A stretch of 64,000 bases of DNA from Dasyornis broadbenti (GCA_013397935.1 VZRN01004407.1:6868067-6932066), one strand, 5' to 3'. Positions 39,388 to 50,974 are shown, counted from the first letter of the stretch. Notes: generated by a model not told the origin, from the letters alone. Made by a program: numbers and translations.

Positions 39388-39490
39388 TATTACCATAAGA
39401 ATGGTTGTACTGGGTGACACCAACACCTATTTAACTTAGTTTTCTGTTTCAGATAACATATAGAGGCAAATGCCTAGTATTTCTTCAATA
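39388..39490 (-). mobile_element. old CR1 3'-end fragment
   Basis: ACCATAAGAATGGTTGTACT, then GGGTGACACCAACACC, TAGTTTTCTGTTTCAGATAA and AGAGGCAAATGCC align in order with the reverse complement of the archosaur/turtle-type CR1 3' end (CATAAGAATGGCCATACTGGGTCAGACCAA ... CCTGTTTCTGACAGTGGCCA). The 3' end is on the left, so the element is on the minus strand. Confidence 0.65.
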
Positions 39491-40643
39491 TCAAAAGATT
39501 GATAAGCAGGCTCTAAAATTTGGTAACATTGCAAATTCTATTGTAACTTGTAACTTAATATAGAACTTGTAGTTCTATATAAACTTGGCTTCACTGCACA
39601 GGCTGTTTAATCTATGGACTAGATAAAACAACAATGATAACACACAGAAATCTACAAAACTATTTCTGTATGCACTATGTGGTAGGTGCATTAATAAAGT
39701 TTTAGGATGAACCTCTCTTTTTACCACACTTGCCAGCACTGCTACTAGACTCCCTGAAATACCTCAAGTAAAGTGTCCCAAAAAAATGAAGATTTAAGTG
39801 GTTAGTAAGCCTGACCTGAGTTGGCTTTAATGCTTGAGTCCTTAGAAAAATCCATTTTTACTGCCATGTTCTAGCAAACGAGGTTATTACTAACATGCCC
39901 TTAAATAGAGGTGGTCCTGCAAACATTGGAGTAAAAAAGAATGGAAAATTCTATGTTCACCCCTGAACATGCCAGATTTCATCATTCATAACTTGGAAAA
40001 TGCTGAAGTGATTTTCTTTAAATGTGGATTGTTTTTCTTTCCTCTATTAAAGCCATAAAACAAGCCAAGTTTAAAGTTTGTAGCTTCAGCTGTTCTTGAA
40101 TTCTGCAAACATTTCAATATAAAAGCATTTTCCATTGCAGAACTGATTTTGCTCAGACTTTCTGAAGATTTCCCTTCGGGCCAAGACCAGTCATAAAATG
40201 TATCTGACTAAAGGTAATTTGTTTAAAACTGTTACGAGCAACTCTGTAAAAGGGATAGCTTTCATGGTATTTGATTCCGACAAACATTAGTGCACACATA
40301 TAGATATGACATGTATGTTTCTGCCAGAGCTTATGATTTTTGGTGCATTTCTTAAAAGCTCCAGCTGCTGAAACCAGGAGACTGCATATATTCATTAAGT
40401 TCCCCTCTGCTCTCTCGGCTTTTGTATTTCTTGTGGTTACAGAAGAAAGTCTTGATTTGTGAAATGTATGCTATAAGCTTAGTCAAACCTCAAAACTCAC
40501 ATCTCAGGCCTGGTAAGACGGGTATGATGGAACAAGGCCATGGGAGTGAGACCAGAGCCTTCATAGTCAAGGAATTCCCAGGATGGATGAGGGGCATCCA
40601 CACAAGAAATTAACCCAATAGGGTTCTCAAATAAACATTTTTT

Positions 40644-40688
40644 GAGCAAGTCTATAAATCATTTATAAGCAAGTCTATAAGTCATTTT
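40644..40688 (+). repeat. 23-bp tandem duplication
   Basis: AGCAAGTCTATAAATCATTT recurs 23 bp later as AGCAAGTCTATAAGTCATTT with a single change, a recent local duplication. Confidence 0.9.
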
Positions 40689-40924
40689 CAGTTACCGGTC
40701 CCTTTCCCAAAGCATAATCCTCTGTGCTGAAAGGTTTTGTCACAGGTATCTCTCACAGGCTGTTTTTCCAAGAGAATTTTATCAAAATTCAGTCATGTTA
40801 GGGACCAATGCCAGAGAAAATTACATTCTTTTTGTCCATGCTCATTCTTAAGGTCGCTGAGAAGGTCGAACACCTTCAAGTTTTTCAGTAAAAAGATAAA
40901 ATTTGATATCACTGAAAAATGCAC

Positions 40925-41105
40925 TTCTGGTTGCCCAGAGAGGTTGCAGATATTCCCATATCCCTGGAAACATTCAAGGTCAGGCTGGACAGGGCTTTGA
41001 GCAACTTGTTCTAGTTGAAGATGTCCTTTCTCATTGTGTGGGGGGGTAGGATTAGATGACCTTTAAAGGTTCCTTCCAACCCAAACAATTCTATGGTTCT
41101 GTGAC
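40925..41105 (+). mobile_element. avian CR1 LINE 3'-end fragment
   Basis: GGTTGCCCAGAGAGGTTGCA, ATCCCTGGAAACATTCAAGG, TCAGGCTGGACAGGGCTTTG, AGCAACTTGTTCTAGTTGAA, TAGATGACCTTTAAAGGTTC and CTTCCAACCCAAACAATTC are successive, colinear blocks of the avian CR1 3' end. It terminates in CTATGGTTCTGTGAC, the variant of the CR1 terminal octamer. The family's 3' end is intact and the 5' side is truncated, as is usual. It is the best-preserved CR1 terminus in the window. Confidence 0.93.
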
Positions 41106-42359
41106 ATGGAGAGGAAAACCTCACACCACAATCATTTGCTTGTGCTCAGTGGAGTCTTATTAGAAGGTGACAGTTAATTTAGGCAACACTTCATCTGCCA
41201 CAGCTCCTGTATGCCAATCCTAAACACTCCTTTCCTTTCCTCTAAAACACACTGATCACACTCAGCTTGAATTTGAGCTTGCCTCTTCCTTGCAATTATT
41301 CCTACTGACAGAGAACAGGAAGGAAGGGGAAAGAAAAGGGGCCTTGGGGCTGGAGTACTGTGATGGAGCAGATATGAACAGACAGCAGAAAGACCCAATG
41401 CGCATCATGATAAAGACAGAGAAATTTTTCCTCTGAAAACACAAATAATTCCGACAGCCAAAGAAAGTGGACTGACAAACGGGAACGGCTTAGATTGAGA
41501 CTATTGATGCAATTTTTGCTTCTCACTGTTTCCACGATCTGCTCCAGCTATATGGACCTCTAGGCTGTCAATCCACATTCTGAGTGCCTAAAGCTTGTGG
41601 TCTGTTTGATGTGAGCCAGCAGTGTTTTTGATTGGCATTAAAACAATGTTGTATAAATTGCAGCAATTCATAAGGTGACTAAACATCTTTGCAGTACAGC
41701 TAGGCTATGTTCTTGGAGGAAGATATTTTTTCTACTGTCTCAGTCTAAGCTCTTTCTCTCATCTGCAAGAACTATATTCTCCAAACTGTTTGGTCAATCT
41801 TTCCTTTTGGAAATATGCTGTGCCTTTCTGCCCTATGCTCTGCTCCTCAAATACCTGTTGATACTTCCATTTTCTGGAACGTCAGGAATCAAGAACTGTT
41901 GCCACAGTCCTCTCCCCATCTAATAACTAGCTATATCACACACACGTCTACCCCGCCCTAGAAAGTCTATGTCAAATTTTCAGCATGTATCATTCTGTGC
42001 CCCTTCATGAATGGCCTGGCAATCTGCAAGAATCCCTTTTTGGAAGGAATCTTACTTCCTCTCCTTCCAGACAGAACTGTATCCAAGTATGTCCCCTCAT
42101 TATTTCCATAACCTGATCCTCATTCAACTCTTCAAAGAGATGCACCTTCCTCTCGTTACCCAGCCCCACGGCTGCCTTGCCTTGGAACATCCTTGGAACA
42201 GAGCCTTTGACAGAGCAAATAGAGCTCTGCTAAGGGTGTTCTCACAGCCTCCATGTTGCCTGTCTCATATTGCCATGCATGGGGGCAGGTGGAAGGGAAA
42301 GGAGGATGGGGGTGGCCATCTGGCTGTGCCTCTTCACAGAGCACAGCCTGATCCAGGCC

Positions 42360-42615
42360 AGACACGGTTGGCCTTCCTGGTTGCCAGGGCACTGCTGCCT
42401 CATATCCACCGTGCCATTGGCCAGGACCCCCAGCTCCCTTTGCGTCAGACTTCTCTCCAGCGTCCCCCTCCCCAGTCTTTACACATGGCCAGGGCTGCCC
42501 CATCCCAGGTTAGAATCCAGCACTTGCCCTTGTTAAGCCTCATATGGTTGGTGATTGCCCATTTCTCTAATTTGTCAAGGTCTCTCTGCAATCTGTCAAG
42601 GTCTCCCTGCATAAA
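42360..42615 (-). mobile_element. CR1 LINE fragment (reverse transcriptase C-terminal region)
   Basis: Minus-strand translation from about 42610 leftward reads DLDRLQRDLDKLEKWAITNH then MRLNKGKCWIL, the CR1 RT tail (LQRDLDRLEKWANRNLMKFNKGKCKVL in the family). Beyond it the DNA still follows CR1: CAGGACCCCCAGCTCCCTTT and GGTTGGCCTTCCTGGTTGCC correspond to blocks that read AGGACTCCCAGGTC and TTGGCCTTCTTGGCCACGAG in CR1. The frame is broken. A 234-codon ORF on the plus strand (42011-42715) lies antisense to this and is spurious. An in-frame 21-bp duplication is visible at its 5' edge. Confidence 0.85.
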
Positions 42616-42645
42616 TATGTTGTTCAACGTAATAAATATGTTGTT
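42573..42645. repeat. two adjacent 21-bp tandem duplications of different sequence
   Basis: TGTCAAGGTCTCTCTGCA (42573) recurs at 42594 as TGTCAAGGTCTCCCTGCA. Immediately after, ATAAATATGTTGTT (42611) recurs at 42632. Both dimers have the same 21-bp period and abut one another at the CR1 boundary. Confidence 0.88.
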
Positions 42646-44816
42646 CTTAATTTTATTAACCTGGATAAAATATAAAGCAGAAGGTATGAACAAGCATACC
42701 CAAATCCATAGCTGACTTTACAGATACTATTTTAATCTAGGCACAAGCTCTTTGAGACATCACCGTTTCCTCAGAAAGGCAAGATAAACAAGTACACACA
42801 GCCTGCTTTTTCAAAAACTGTACTCCCCCGCATTAGAAAAAAGAAAATATTTTATACTGGTAATTCCTAAATGTAGCAATTCTTTTAAAGATAATTTAGA
42901 AACTTTTATACTTTCCACTGCAGGTTTGAAACTTAGACCTAGTTAGTTCTGAAGTAACTGTGTTAGCAGCACTCTATGCCATTCTGTGCTATCATCATAT
43001 GCTAAATTAAGGGACACATTTTCCTTCTTTCATTATTATTTTAATGTGAGGAGGTGGGAAAAAGATGGTCCATACCAAAGGAGGGAAAAAGGGGGAAAAC
43101 AATAACAAATTGGTATCTCTTTTGAGAATTGCCCCACAGGCCAAACATTTTTATGTTCTTAATCATTATTAAATGACTTAACATGACACACAGAGCCTGG
43201 CGAATGATTGCATCCTGACATGAGAACGAATTACAAATGAAATGAAAGATCAAGCTGTATTAGAGGACTGCCTCTGGGAAATGAAAATCTTTAATTCTCT
43301 TTTATTATTGACATTTATTTGGCTGCCATGAATAACAACATAGCAAAGAGATTCAGCTATGCTTGTGCACTGAATAGCTTATCCCACGGCTCAAAACTGC
43401 CTTAACATTTATCACGTTTGCTTTTGTAGCTGACACCATTGCATACAGTCTCTATCCATCTCACATTTATCATGCATATAAAGTGCATTCTCTAATTTAA
43501 GTTCATTTTATAGCGAACAAACAGCTAAGATTAGCAAGTGCCAGTTCTCAAATAAGCTCCTGGTTGTAAAAATATCAAAGAAGGGATTAATGGATTTGTT
43601 AACAACTCCAGTTTGAAGAAGAAGAAAAGTACTCAGTGAAAATTAAATAAGAGCACAGAAGGGTTACATATAAGATTTAGGTTTACTACATTATTATTAG
43701 CTCATGTATAAAAACATTTTTATACTGCTATTTTTCAGTCAATGTACAATACTCAAGCGGAGTGCCTCCACATGGGCCATCCACGTTAGGCAGTAACTTT
43801 CTGGAAGGAACACTTCCATCATCATTCAGAGAGATACACATACCCAGCTCTCAATGACTGCTTTCTATTTCCTTTAAAACAGTTTGTAGCTAACAAAATA
43901 GGGGAAGCAGCAAACTATTGGAGAAATCATTCAAACTGCTTCTAGGAATGATCTATATAGCACTGACATACCTGCTTAGCGCCTAGCCCTGAAGCCACAG
44001 TCTGAAGCCAATTCGGATTTTGAGGCAAATACTGTGTAAGTAAGCACCAGCCCCTCAGGTGCAAAGCTTCCTCTACTTCACTTAAATTCCAAAGGAGGAA
44101 TTCAGCCCAGACTAATAACCCACCTTGTGAAGGAATGAACTATTAAAATGGCTCGCCACAGCACATGTTTTTAATAGCTTTATTTAGTCTAGAAGCATAG
44201 GTGGATAGAATTAAAGAGACTGTCAAAAGGTAGGCAGTCATGTTTATAATGCTTAATCTGTGCGTCGTACATCATCAAGTCAGACAGCAGAAACTACTTG
44301 TATCCCTGCTAGAACACCTTTTTCCCACGTACTCCTTTGAGAATTGAAAAGCAGACGGCTGAGAAAAGCTAAAGTGAGACTTTCTGCTCAAAGCAAAAAA
44401 GCCTGGAAATTCACTTAGTACAGGATTTCACTTCCTCCTCTTCGCAAATGTTTAAATATACTACACTGTTGCACAGCTGTTCTCAGCAGGCACAGTGTAT
44501 TCTTGTTTGCAGCAAAGATGGCTACACAGATAAAATCTCAAGTCATAAAAATCTGAGTAAAACCAACTGGATCAATATTTTAGATCTATGTTATAAAAAT
44601 GTTCAGAACTAAATTCTCAAGCATTCCTGTGAAATAATAACTTCTAAATTCAAACTCTTGAAACAATTAAAAGCATAAAAGATGAGCAACATGGAGTAAC
44701 ATCAAAAGGCAAATACTCTGACTACCATTTAAGACTTAAAACTTATAAAACCACAACTTACAATTGATTAGTTGGCATATTTACTGTGAGTGAAAATGGA
44801 GATTTGAAAAATATAC

Positions 44817-44931
44817 CTGTAGCCAATATAGTGTCATCTTTGCCCTGAGTAAAGACTACAATTCGCTGCCTTTTAGTGTTCACCTTCGGCAGGGCTTGTG
44901 TCTTCCGAGCTATCTCTTTAATGTCTTCAGT
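44817..44931 (-). CDS. ADK: adenosine kinase, 115-nt coding exon (third from last)
   Basis: The acceptor ...CTGTTAATAG on the minus strand precedes 38 codons plus one base, and the donor is GTATAT. The translation begins TEDIKEIARKTQALPKVN, continues with KRQRIVVFTQG and ends KDDTILAT. These match the ADK region around the beta-strand RIVVFTQG and the following DDTI strand of the ribokinase-like core, upstream of the anion-hole signature. The first base of the next codon (G) joins the AA of the exon at 21831 to give Glu. Entry phase is 0 and exit phase 1. No stops or indels are present, so the exon looks functional. Confidence 0.94.
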
Positions 44932-45611
44932 CTATTAACAGAGAGAAAGAAAATTCTTGTTACAGCATACTGGAGTGGTGAGAACTTTATTAGCAGATCA
45001 AAGATTTATTTTCTTACAGCTAGGTATAAAATAAGACTTTACTGTCAGTAGAGGAAGATTTTTTAAAGGAGGAATACTTCATTCTCCAAAGGGTTTATGT
45101 AGTACTGTGAGACCATTGTTTTTAATCTTGATAATGATAGTTCAGCTATTCCAACCACTGCAAAATTGCAAAGCTAACAAAGGAATTACAGAGCATTTCT
45201 TAATGAGCAATTAGTGGGTTTCTTTGCTGCTGACTGGATTCTAACCATACCTATCATAAAATTAAAAATAAAATTGTTAAGAGAATACTTTGGATAAACC
45301 CTGAGCCTGATTTTCATCCAATTTAGCCCGGTTTTATCCTATTATAATACCTCTGTCTTCAGCAGGATTACAAATACTTTCTCTAACTTCCCTACAGTAA
45401 CTGGTTCCATCAAGCAAACTACACTGTAGCACCTGAGAAGGTGTGCAGCTCAGGTCCCACTAGGTGGTTGCATAATTGAGATGCAGGGAAGCAAAGGGCA
45501 AAACGTATATTCAGTGGGGCACAGAATATCACCAATTTTCTGAAGTAAGGCTAAGCTGCAAAAGTTTCAGAAATCTTTGCTTTAAATGAATGTTGTACTT
45601 CACTGTGCATG

Positions 45612-45680
45612 TAGCTAAGAACAGAGAAACTGGCATACTGAATCAAACCTCTCATTCATGCAGTGTCTTTGACACTTTGT
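45612..45680 (-). mobile_element. possible old CR1 3'-end relic
   Basis: GCTAAGAACAGAGAAACTGG, CATACTGAATCAAACC, then CAGTGTCTTTGACA resembles the reverse complement of the older CR1 3' end (TAAGAACATAAGAATGGCCATACTGGGTCAGACC ... CAGTGTCCTGTCT). The match is short and diverged. Confidence 0.42.
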
Positions 45681-46617
45681 AATGTTTAAATTAATGCAGC
45701 AAACTCTAACAACACAACCTGTCATTAGAATATTATAGTTTCTACTCTCACAGTTGCCCTACGATTTGAAACACAAGGGTTTCAATTTCTACTTCTTAGT
45801 TTTCAATCTAATCTATAATAGGTATTTCTGTTATTTGCATTAGCATCAAACACTTTTATAATGCTACATGGGAAACTTTTGTTCTCAGATTTATCTTAAG
45901 TCAGTAACTTCTACAAATTATCTTTGGTATATGTAATCTATTTCTTGACTAATTTTTATATTATTTATTTTCTTTTCTTTTTCCAGTGTTAGGAAAAGTA
46001 AGTATGACTGTAATTATTCTCTGTGCTATCTACTGTGTCCCACTTTGTTCATATCTGTGTTAAATAATACTGTATTTTTCCCCCAGTTTCCTCTTCATAC
46101 AAGGCAGTGCCTAGCCTTGAATATATGAAAACATAATAATACTTTCTGCATTGCTTTGTGTATTGTTTGTTATGAATCCAAACTAATTTTTTAATACTAT
46201 TACTATTATAGACAGAATATGCCTGGGTTATAGATTAACCCTTAACGTGAAAATTACCTGCAACTCTTCTGCAACACTTTCAGCCTCCTCCTTATTTCTT
46301 CCCTAACTTGGGTAGACAGTGAAACCATTGATTTATACACATTTGGCAAGCATGAAAATAGCTTCCCTTCACTTACTGGTCTCTTTACCTCTTTTTAAAA
46401 TTCCCTCATACTTTTCATTTCCATATATGATACTCACTTGTGTTATTTCTTCCTTCCTCTTGCTTATAAAGCTTTTAGACGGCAACGTCTGCTACCAGAG
46501 AAGAACTGAGGACAGTAACAGGGGCTGTCTTACCACTAATTCTCAGAAGGCAATGAGTCCCTTAAAGGTGCCAGAGAAAAAAAAATTGAAATTGCTGCTC
46601 TTCTGTTTTGAAACGTG

Positions 46618-46642
46618 TTTTTTTTGTTTGTTTTTTTTTTTT
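46618..46642. repeat. poly-T tract
   Basis: T-rich run with two Gs, ending TTAGG. It could be read as a polypyrimidine-AG on the plus strand, but no plus-strand gene is known here. On the minus strand it is an A-tract. Confidence 0.8.
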
Positions 46643-48371
46643 AGGTTTACAAACAGCAAGAATCAGCTGGCAGCCCAATATGTTGAGTATGGGATGGATG
46701 GAGAATACAGCCCTCCAGTTTGGTAATATGTAGGCTTACCAAAGGCTTACCATACAAAGGTTAACCTAAATTCTGAACTACTTCAGGCCTTGGTAATTAA
46801 GAGATCTACAAACCAGAAACTGCAATAAAGCATCGTGAAGATCAAAGGAAACAAGAGAGAGGTGTTTAGTTTTTGCTAAGTAGGAAGTGGCTACTAGTGA
46901 CTTTATTAGGCACAATTTCAGCGGAGTAAAGCAGGCACAGAAATCAAAGAGCTTGAAGATATTTGTACAATGTATTTACATGCACGATGAATTTTAAATG
47001 GAAAACGATGAAGTTATAATAGGAGAAAATGGCATGATCAAGAGATGATTTCTTCAGCTTAAGGAAGAATAAAGATTAACTTAGATGAAGAAAAGAGGAC
47101 CCTGAGGAAAGAGATGATGAAGAATGATGGTAAAGGATGAAATAAAGTAGACAGGGAAAGAAAGTAAAAAGCACGTACATTTTAGGAAGAATTAAACATA
47201 TAATATGCATATAACAGTAGAAAGAAAGTATTTAGGGTGAAAAGGTAATTTTTTTTAAACAGCAAAAATTTCAAGACAGTGTTTGGAAGACTTCTGTTTG
47301 ATTTTGCAGACTTTAAAAGTAACTGAATAATGTCTTGTGTAAAAATTAACTTGACCATTTTTAGCCAAAATTACTTCCTATACTAATTTTTTTTCAAAGG
47401 AAAAGAATAAAATAGAACTTCAATGTCAGTGTTTTGAAGGTGCAACTGTGACATTTTACAATATGCGAATATTTACAGCTTAAGACTGCAGAGGTACCAT
47501 GGCCCTTATTTCATTGTCAGGCAAACATCTTAAAATGTTGTCATCTCCTGTTTCTGTTCAGAATAAATAGCCGAAATGTATAATATTTGTTTTGCAGTGA
47601 CTTGCACCTGCCCACTTACTGAGTCTTTCTTATATGTCCTGAGCCTACAGACATGGCTGAATGATAAGAGTGCACCGCTCTGTGGTCCTGAAGCCCCTAT
47701 ACACACCCCAAATTCACAGGATATTCTCACATATCCAGTTATATACTTGAATTTGATTTAACAAAGCTGACATACAAATCTCACTAAAGCATGATTCGCC
47801 TGTTGATGTTGCACCTGAAAAACCTCTATGTGGCATTCGTTCCAGCAAATAAGCAGGATATATGCATGTGAAGAAAGCATATCAGATATCCCAGGATCAG
47901 ACAAAGGCATGTGAAAAACTACATCCAGTTAGATCCAAACCATGTCTTCTGATTCCTGCATCTGAAGAGATACCCAGTAGTTGGGACTATCATAGCCCTG
48001 ACCTAAACAGGCATAAATCCACTGAAAACCGTGGACTTGTGCAGTGTACCTTGTTAACCTGAAGACCTAAATCTGGTCCAGGGTAACAAAACATTCTCTA
48101 GCATGGTCCCCCAATGAATATGTACTTAAAGAAGACTTCTAACATGAAAAGTTATTTTGCATGACAGCTGCTTCTAACCCCTCAGATATTTACTGTTCCA
48201 TTCATTATCGTTTACTTCTTGGATTGACAGACGGAATTGAACCCTAAATTTTATGTTAAAGTAGTATGTTGTTTTCTCTATTTCTACACAGAAGAAACAG
48301 GAAGTTATCTTTTTGTAAAAGCAAAACCCGAAAAACATTTGTTATTTGAAAATTATTATAAACATTGTTAA

Positions 48372-48435
48372 AATATACTATATATATGTACAGTGCGTGT
48401 TTATATATATATATATATATATTCTATATATATAG
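48372..48435. repeat. AT-dinucleotide microsatellite with flanking palindromic runs
   Basis: ACTATATATATGT, a GCGTGT interruption, then an uninterrupted TA run of about 22 nt (48401-48422), then CTATATATATAG. Likely polymorphic and able to form hairpins. Confidence 0.92.
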
Positions 48436-49799
48436 TTTTAAAATGTCATAGAACATGAAATTAACAAAAAAAAACCCCAACCCCACAGTGATGCTCTCTA
48501 GGAAGAGACAACATCAGAAGTAACGTTCTACTTTTGATTATTACAGATAAGTGTTGGTCAGGGGATAAAGGAAAATAAGGGTCTTCAAATATCATTACTA
48601 ATTTTATGAAAATCCCTTGCATTTCTGCAAAGTACAATGGAAAACTAACCATGGGAATGGTGAAGCATAAAAATTAAAATTCTTTTGAATGGAATTTCCC
48701 TTACAAAGAAAAAAACCGATTTGTGTCATGGAGGTGTTTTCTCCTACCAATAACAAAAGTTTTATTTCTTCAGAAAAGGTATTTTCTGAAATTCTCTGGA
48801 TTGTAACTTTTCTGTTTTCAAAAACTGTTTCAGATATATTTAACTCATTCCATATTGAACAGATGAAATTAGTACACAAAACTGTGGAAATTATTGTGAG
48901 GAAGAACAAAAAAATCACAAACAAACAAACAAGCTAGTCACAACTGATTTTCTATGCTAAAAAATTTCTGATTAAAAAGTCAAAGTCTTTCCAGGTGGCA
49001 ATTCCAATGCAGCCACCAGCAACTTTTAATTCGCTTCTACAACAAACATACTCTTGATTTTTGCCCTAGTCAATCAAATCCTTTCCTTTAATTTGCCATG
49101 CTTTACCAATTTTCTATTCCCAATATAAAAATCAAGCTTTTGAGAGTTGCTGGAAATTTTTTTGGTTTTAATTGAAAGACCAATTGAAGCTGTTTGAGTT
49201 TTTCAAAGGATACTTTATTATCAGTGTGATTTTTTTTCCCCCTCCGCAGCACAATAGGAAAACAAAACTGCGGACACTTATCAAGTTTTACTCATCTCTA
49301 TCAGCAAACTTGACATGTGAGTGGTTGTCAAGCAAGGGAGTAATAAGAGATAAGATCATAATCATTGTGCACTTTACTGATATGCTGTAATCAAATGTGG
49401 CAGATTTAGGATGTTCAGGAGGAACTGTGCTAAAATCTCTAAGCAAGCACTAATGGAAAGGTTAATATGATGGTAGTTAGCAGACACCAGCAAAAGCAGT
49501 TTGTCACTAGAGCTGAATTTAAACCAGGCACATTCAAAGTCTTTAGCTCAAGGGGGCAATAAAAATATGGAATGGGAAGACTTAATACACTACTTCCTTT
49601 ATTTTTATTGTCTTGCTACCAGAGGGTACCAATAATTTCTTATGCTTCATATTTTGGAGGCATCTGTGAAATTCATTCGTTAGCATAAACTCAAAGTGTA
49701 TTTTTATGCTTAACAATACAGATTATACAAATGAAAATTGACAGTGATAAAAAGTCTTCATTTCTACAAAGCAGCCACGTGAATTTGGGAAACATAAAA

Positions 49800-50060
49800 T
49801 GAAATGGGACAGCCCACAGTTTTAATAGCTAAAACAGTGATGGCATTGATGTACCTGCTGGTGTACGGTTCTAAAGAAATCTCAATTGTAGAACAAAAGC
49901 TGTCAGTCTCTCCCTCATTTTTATATGCAACCATCCACACACAGAAGTGGCACATTCTCAAAGCGATGTGGTTTGAATTGCGCGGCTCCTATTATTTATG
50001 CAAAATGGGTGTTGAGCAAACTCCTCTCTATTCTCTTACGCTGCAAACAAATCAATTAAG
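49800..50060. other. candidate conserved noncoding stretch
   Basis: Repeat-free sequence about 1 kb on the intronic side of the 36-nt exon. It contains GAATTGCGCGGCTCC, TTATTTATGCAAAATG (octamer-like ATGCAAA) and CAATTAAG homeodomain-like sites, and is unusual for the surrounding AT-rich background. This is suggested by composition only. Confidence 0.2.
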
Positions 50061-50439
50061 GTAGGTCTTATTCCCGTGAAAAAAACAACATGTAAAAGGA
50101 TTCATGTGTGTTCAGTTCTGCAATTTAGGTTTCAGTGAGATCACTTACTATCTGCAAAATTAGCACAAGTCTTGTCACATTAATTATAGTATTTAAAACC
50201 TGCCTGTTTGAATTTAGCATTAGAGACCAATAGTTGATGGCTCTCCAGATAAAGCTATCTGAATGTAGCCAATGGGAGGTACTAGTCAAATAAATACCTT
50301 GAGAAGATGAAATCAAAAGCTCTGAAAATCACTGTAAAATCAACAGTATTTACTTCAAGAAAGTAGAGGATCAGACATTTTTAGAGCTCAGATGGAAAAC
50401 ACCAACTCGAATATGTTTTGAAGCACAATTTCCACACTA

Positions 50440-50880
50440 CCTTTTCTAAAGGCAGCTGTTTGTAGAAGCACGGTTTACATTAATCAGTACCTAACAATTT
50501 TATATACAACCTTTCCAAAATTCATTTGCATAATGATAATCCGCATATGGCAGGGTTTAAGTTATTTAAGCGGTGTTATATTTCACTATTTAGTCTTGCT
50601 TCACCACTGCTTTAGCAGTGAATCCTTCTGGAGTGTAATGCAGCTAATGAGGTAGCTTTTTAACTGAACAAACTGACAGGTCCCATATCTGCAGAGGCAG
50701 CTTGAAACCGTGCCCAACCTCTCGGCTTCCCAAGAGGCTTTTCAAAATTCAATAAATAACATCTGTAGGCGATGTTGGGTGCAGACCTAGCAGAGTGCGT
50801 CATAACACTGAGCTGGCAGAACAAAGAAACCATGACGACTGCCAAGTTTCCATGGCAACCGCTGCGAGGCTTGGAGAGTA
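50440..50880. other. candidate regulatory stretch next to the 36-nt exon
   Basis: A repeat-free region ending 95 bp from the exon (intron side). It carries ATTTGCATAATGATAATCCG (octamer/homeodomain-like), CAGCTAATGAGGTAGC and, at its right end, an X-box-like palindrome. CpGs are more frequent than in the flanks (GCGTCATAAC, ACCGCTGCGAGG). It could act in transcription or in splicing of the small exon. There is no direct evidence. Confidence 0.25.
50846..50859. promoter_or_regulatory. RFX/X-box-like palindrome GTTTCCATGGCAAC
   Basis: The site differs at one position from the palindrome GTTGCCATGGCAAC, a strong RFX-family site. The right half GGCAAC is perfect. It lies 116 nt beyond the donor end of the 36-nt ADK exon, inside the intron. 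Confidence 0.4.
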
Positions 50881-50974
50881 TAATAGCACATCAATCATTG
50901 TCCAAAAGAACTTCATTATCAGCAAGAAAAAAACCTTTAGGATCTGTTTAGTGTGCAATTGTGGGTTAACTCAC

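Larger units (their letters stand above)
21832..44816 (-). other. ADK: ADK intron (about 23.0 kb)
   Basis: Donor GTATAT at 44816 and acceptor CTACAG at 21832. It holds four CR1 fragments (37150-37635, 39388-39490, 40925-41105, 42360-42615), a low-copy-looking repeat at 30555-30640, small tandem duplications, A-rich tracts and one stretch that looks like a conserved noncoding element (32240-32650). From about 21850 to 30500 I see no gene, RNA or mobile element, only unique AT-rich sequence and a short TA run at 24101-24113. Confidence 0.85.
44932..50974 (-). other. ADK: ADK intron (about 6.0 kb)
   Basis: Donor GTGAGT at 50974 and acceptor TTAATAG at 44932. Contents seen are an old CR1-like end (45612-45680), a poly-T tract (46618-46642), an AT microsatellite (48372-48435) and two repeat-free stretches that look like possible regulatory elements (49800-50060, 50440-50880). 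ORFs such as the 135-codon one at 46319-46726 run through low-complexity T-rich sequence and are not supported. Confidence 0.85.

Noticed and set aside
42011..42715. 234-codon plus-strand ORF, the longest in the window
   Set aside because: Its middle lies antisense to a CR1 reverse-transcriptase fragment, and its translation has no domain; the real signal is on the minus strand.
46319..46726. 135-codon plus-strand ORF
   Set aside because: It runs through poly-T (FFCLFFFF), has no homology I recognise, and is antisense to the ADK intron.
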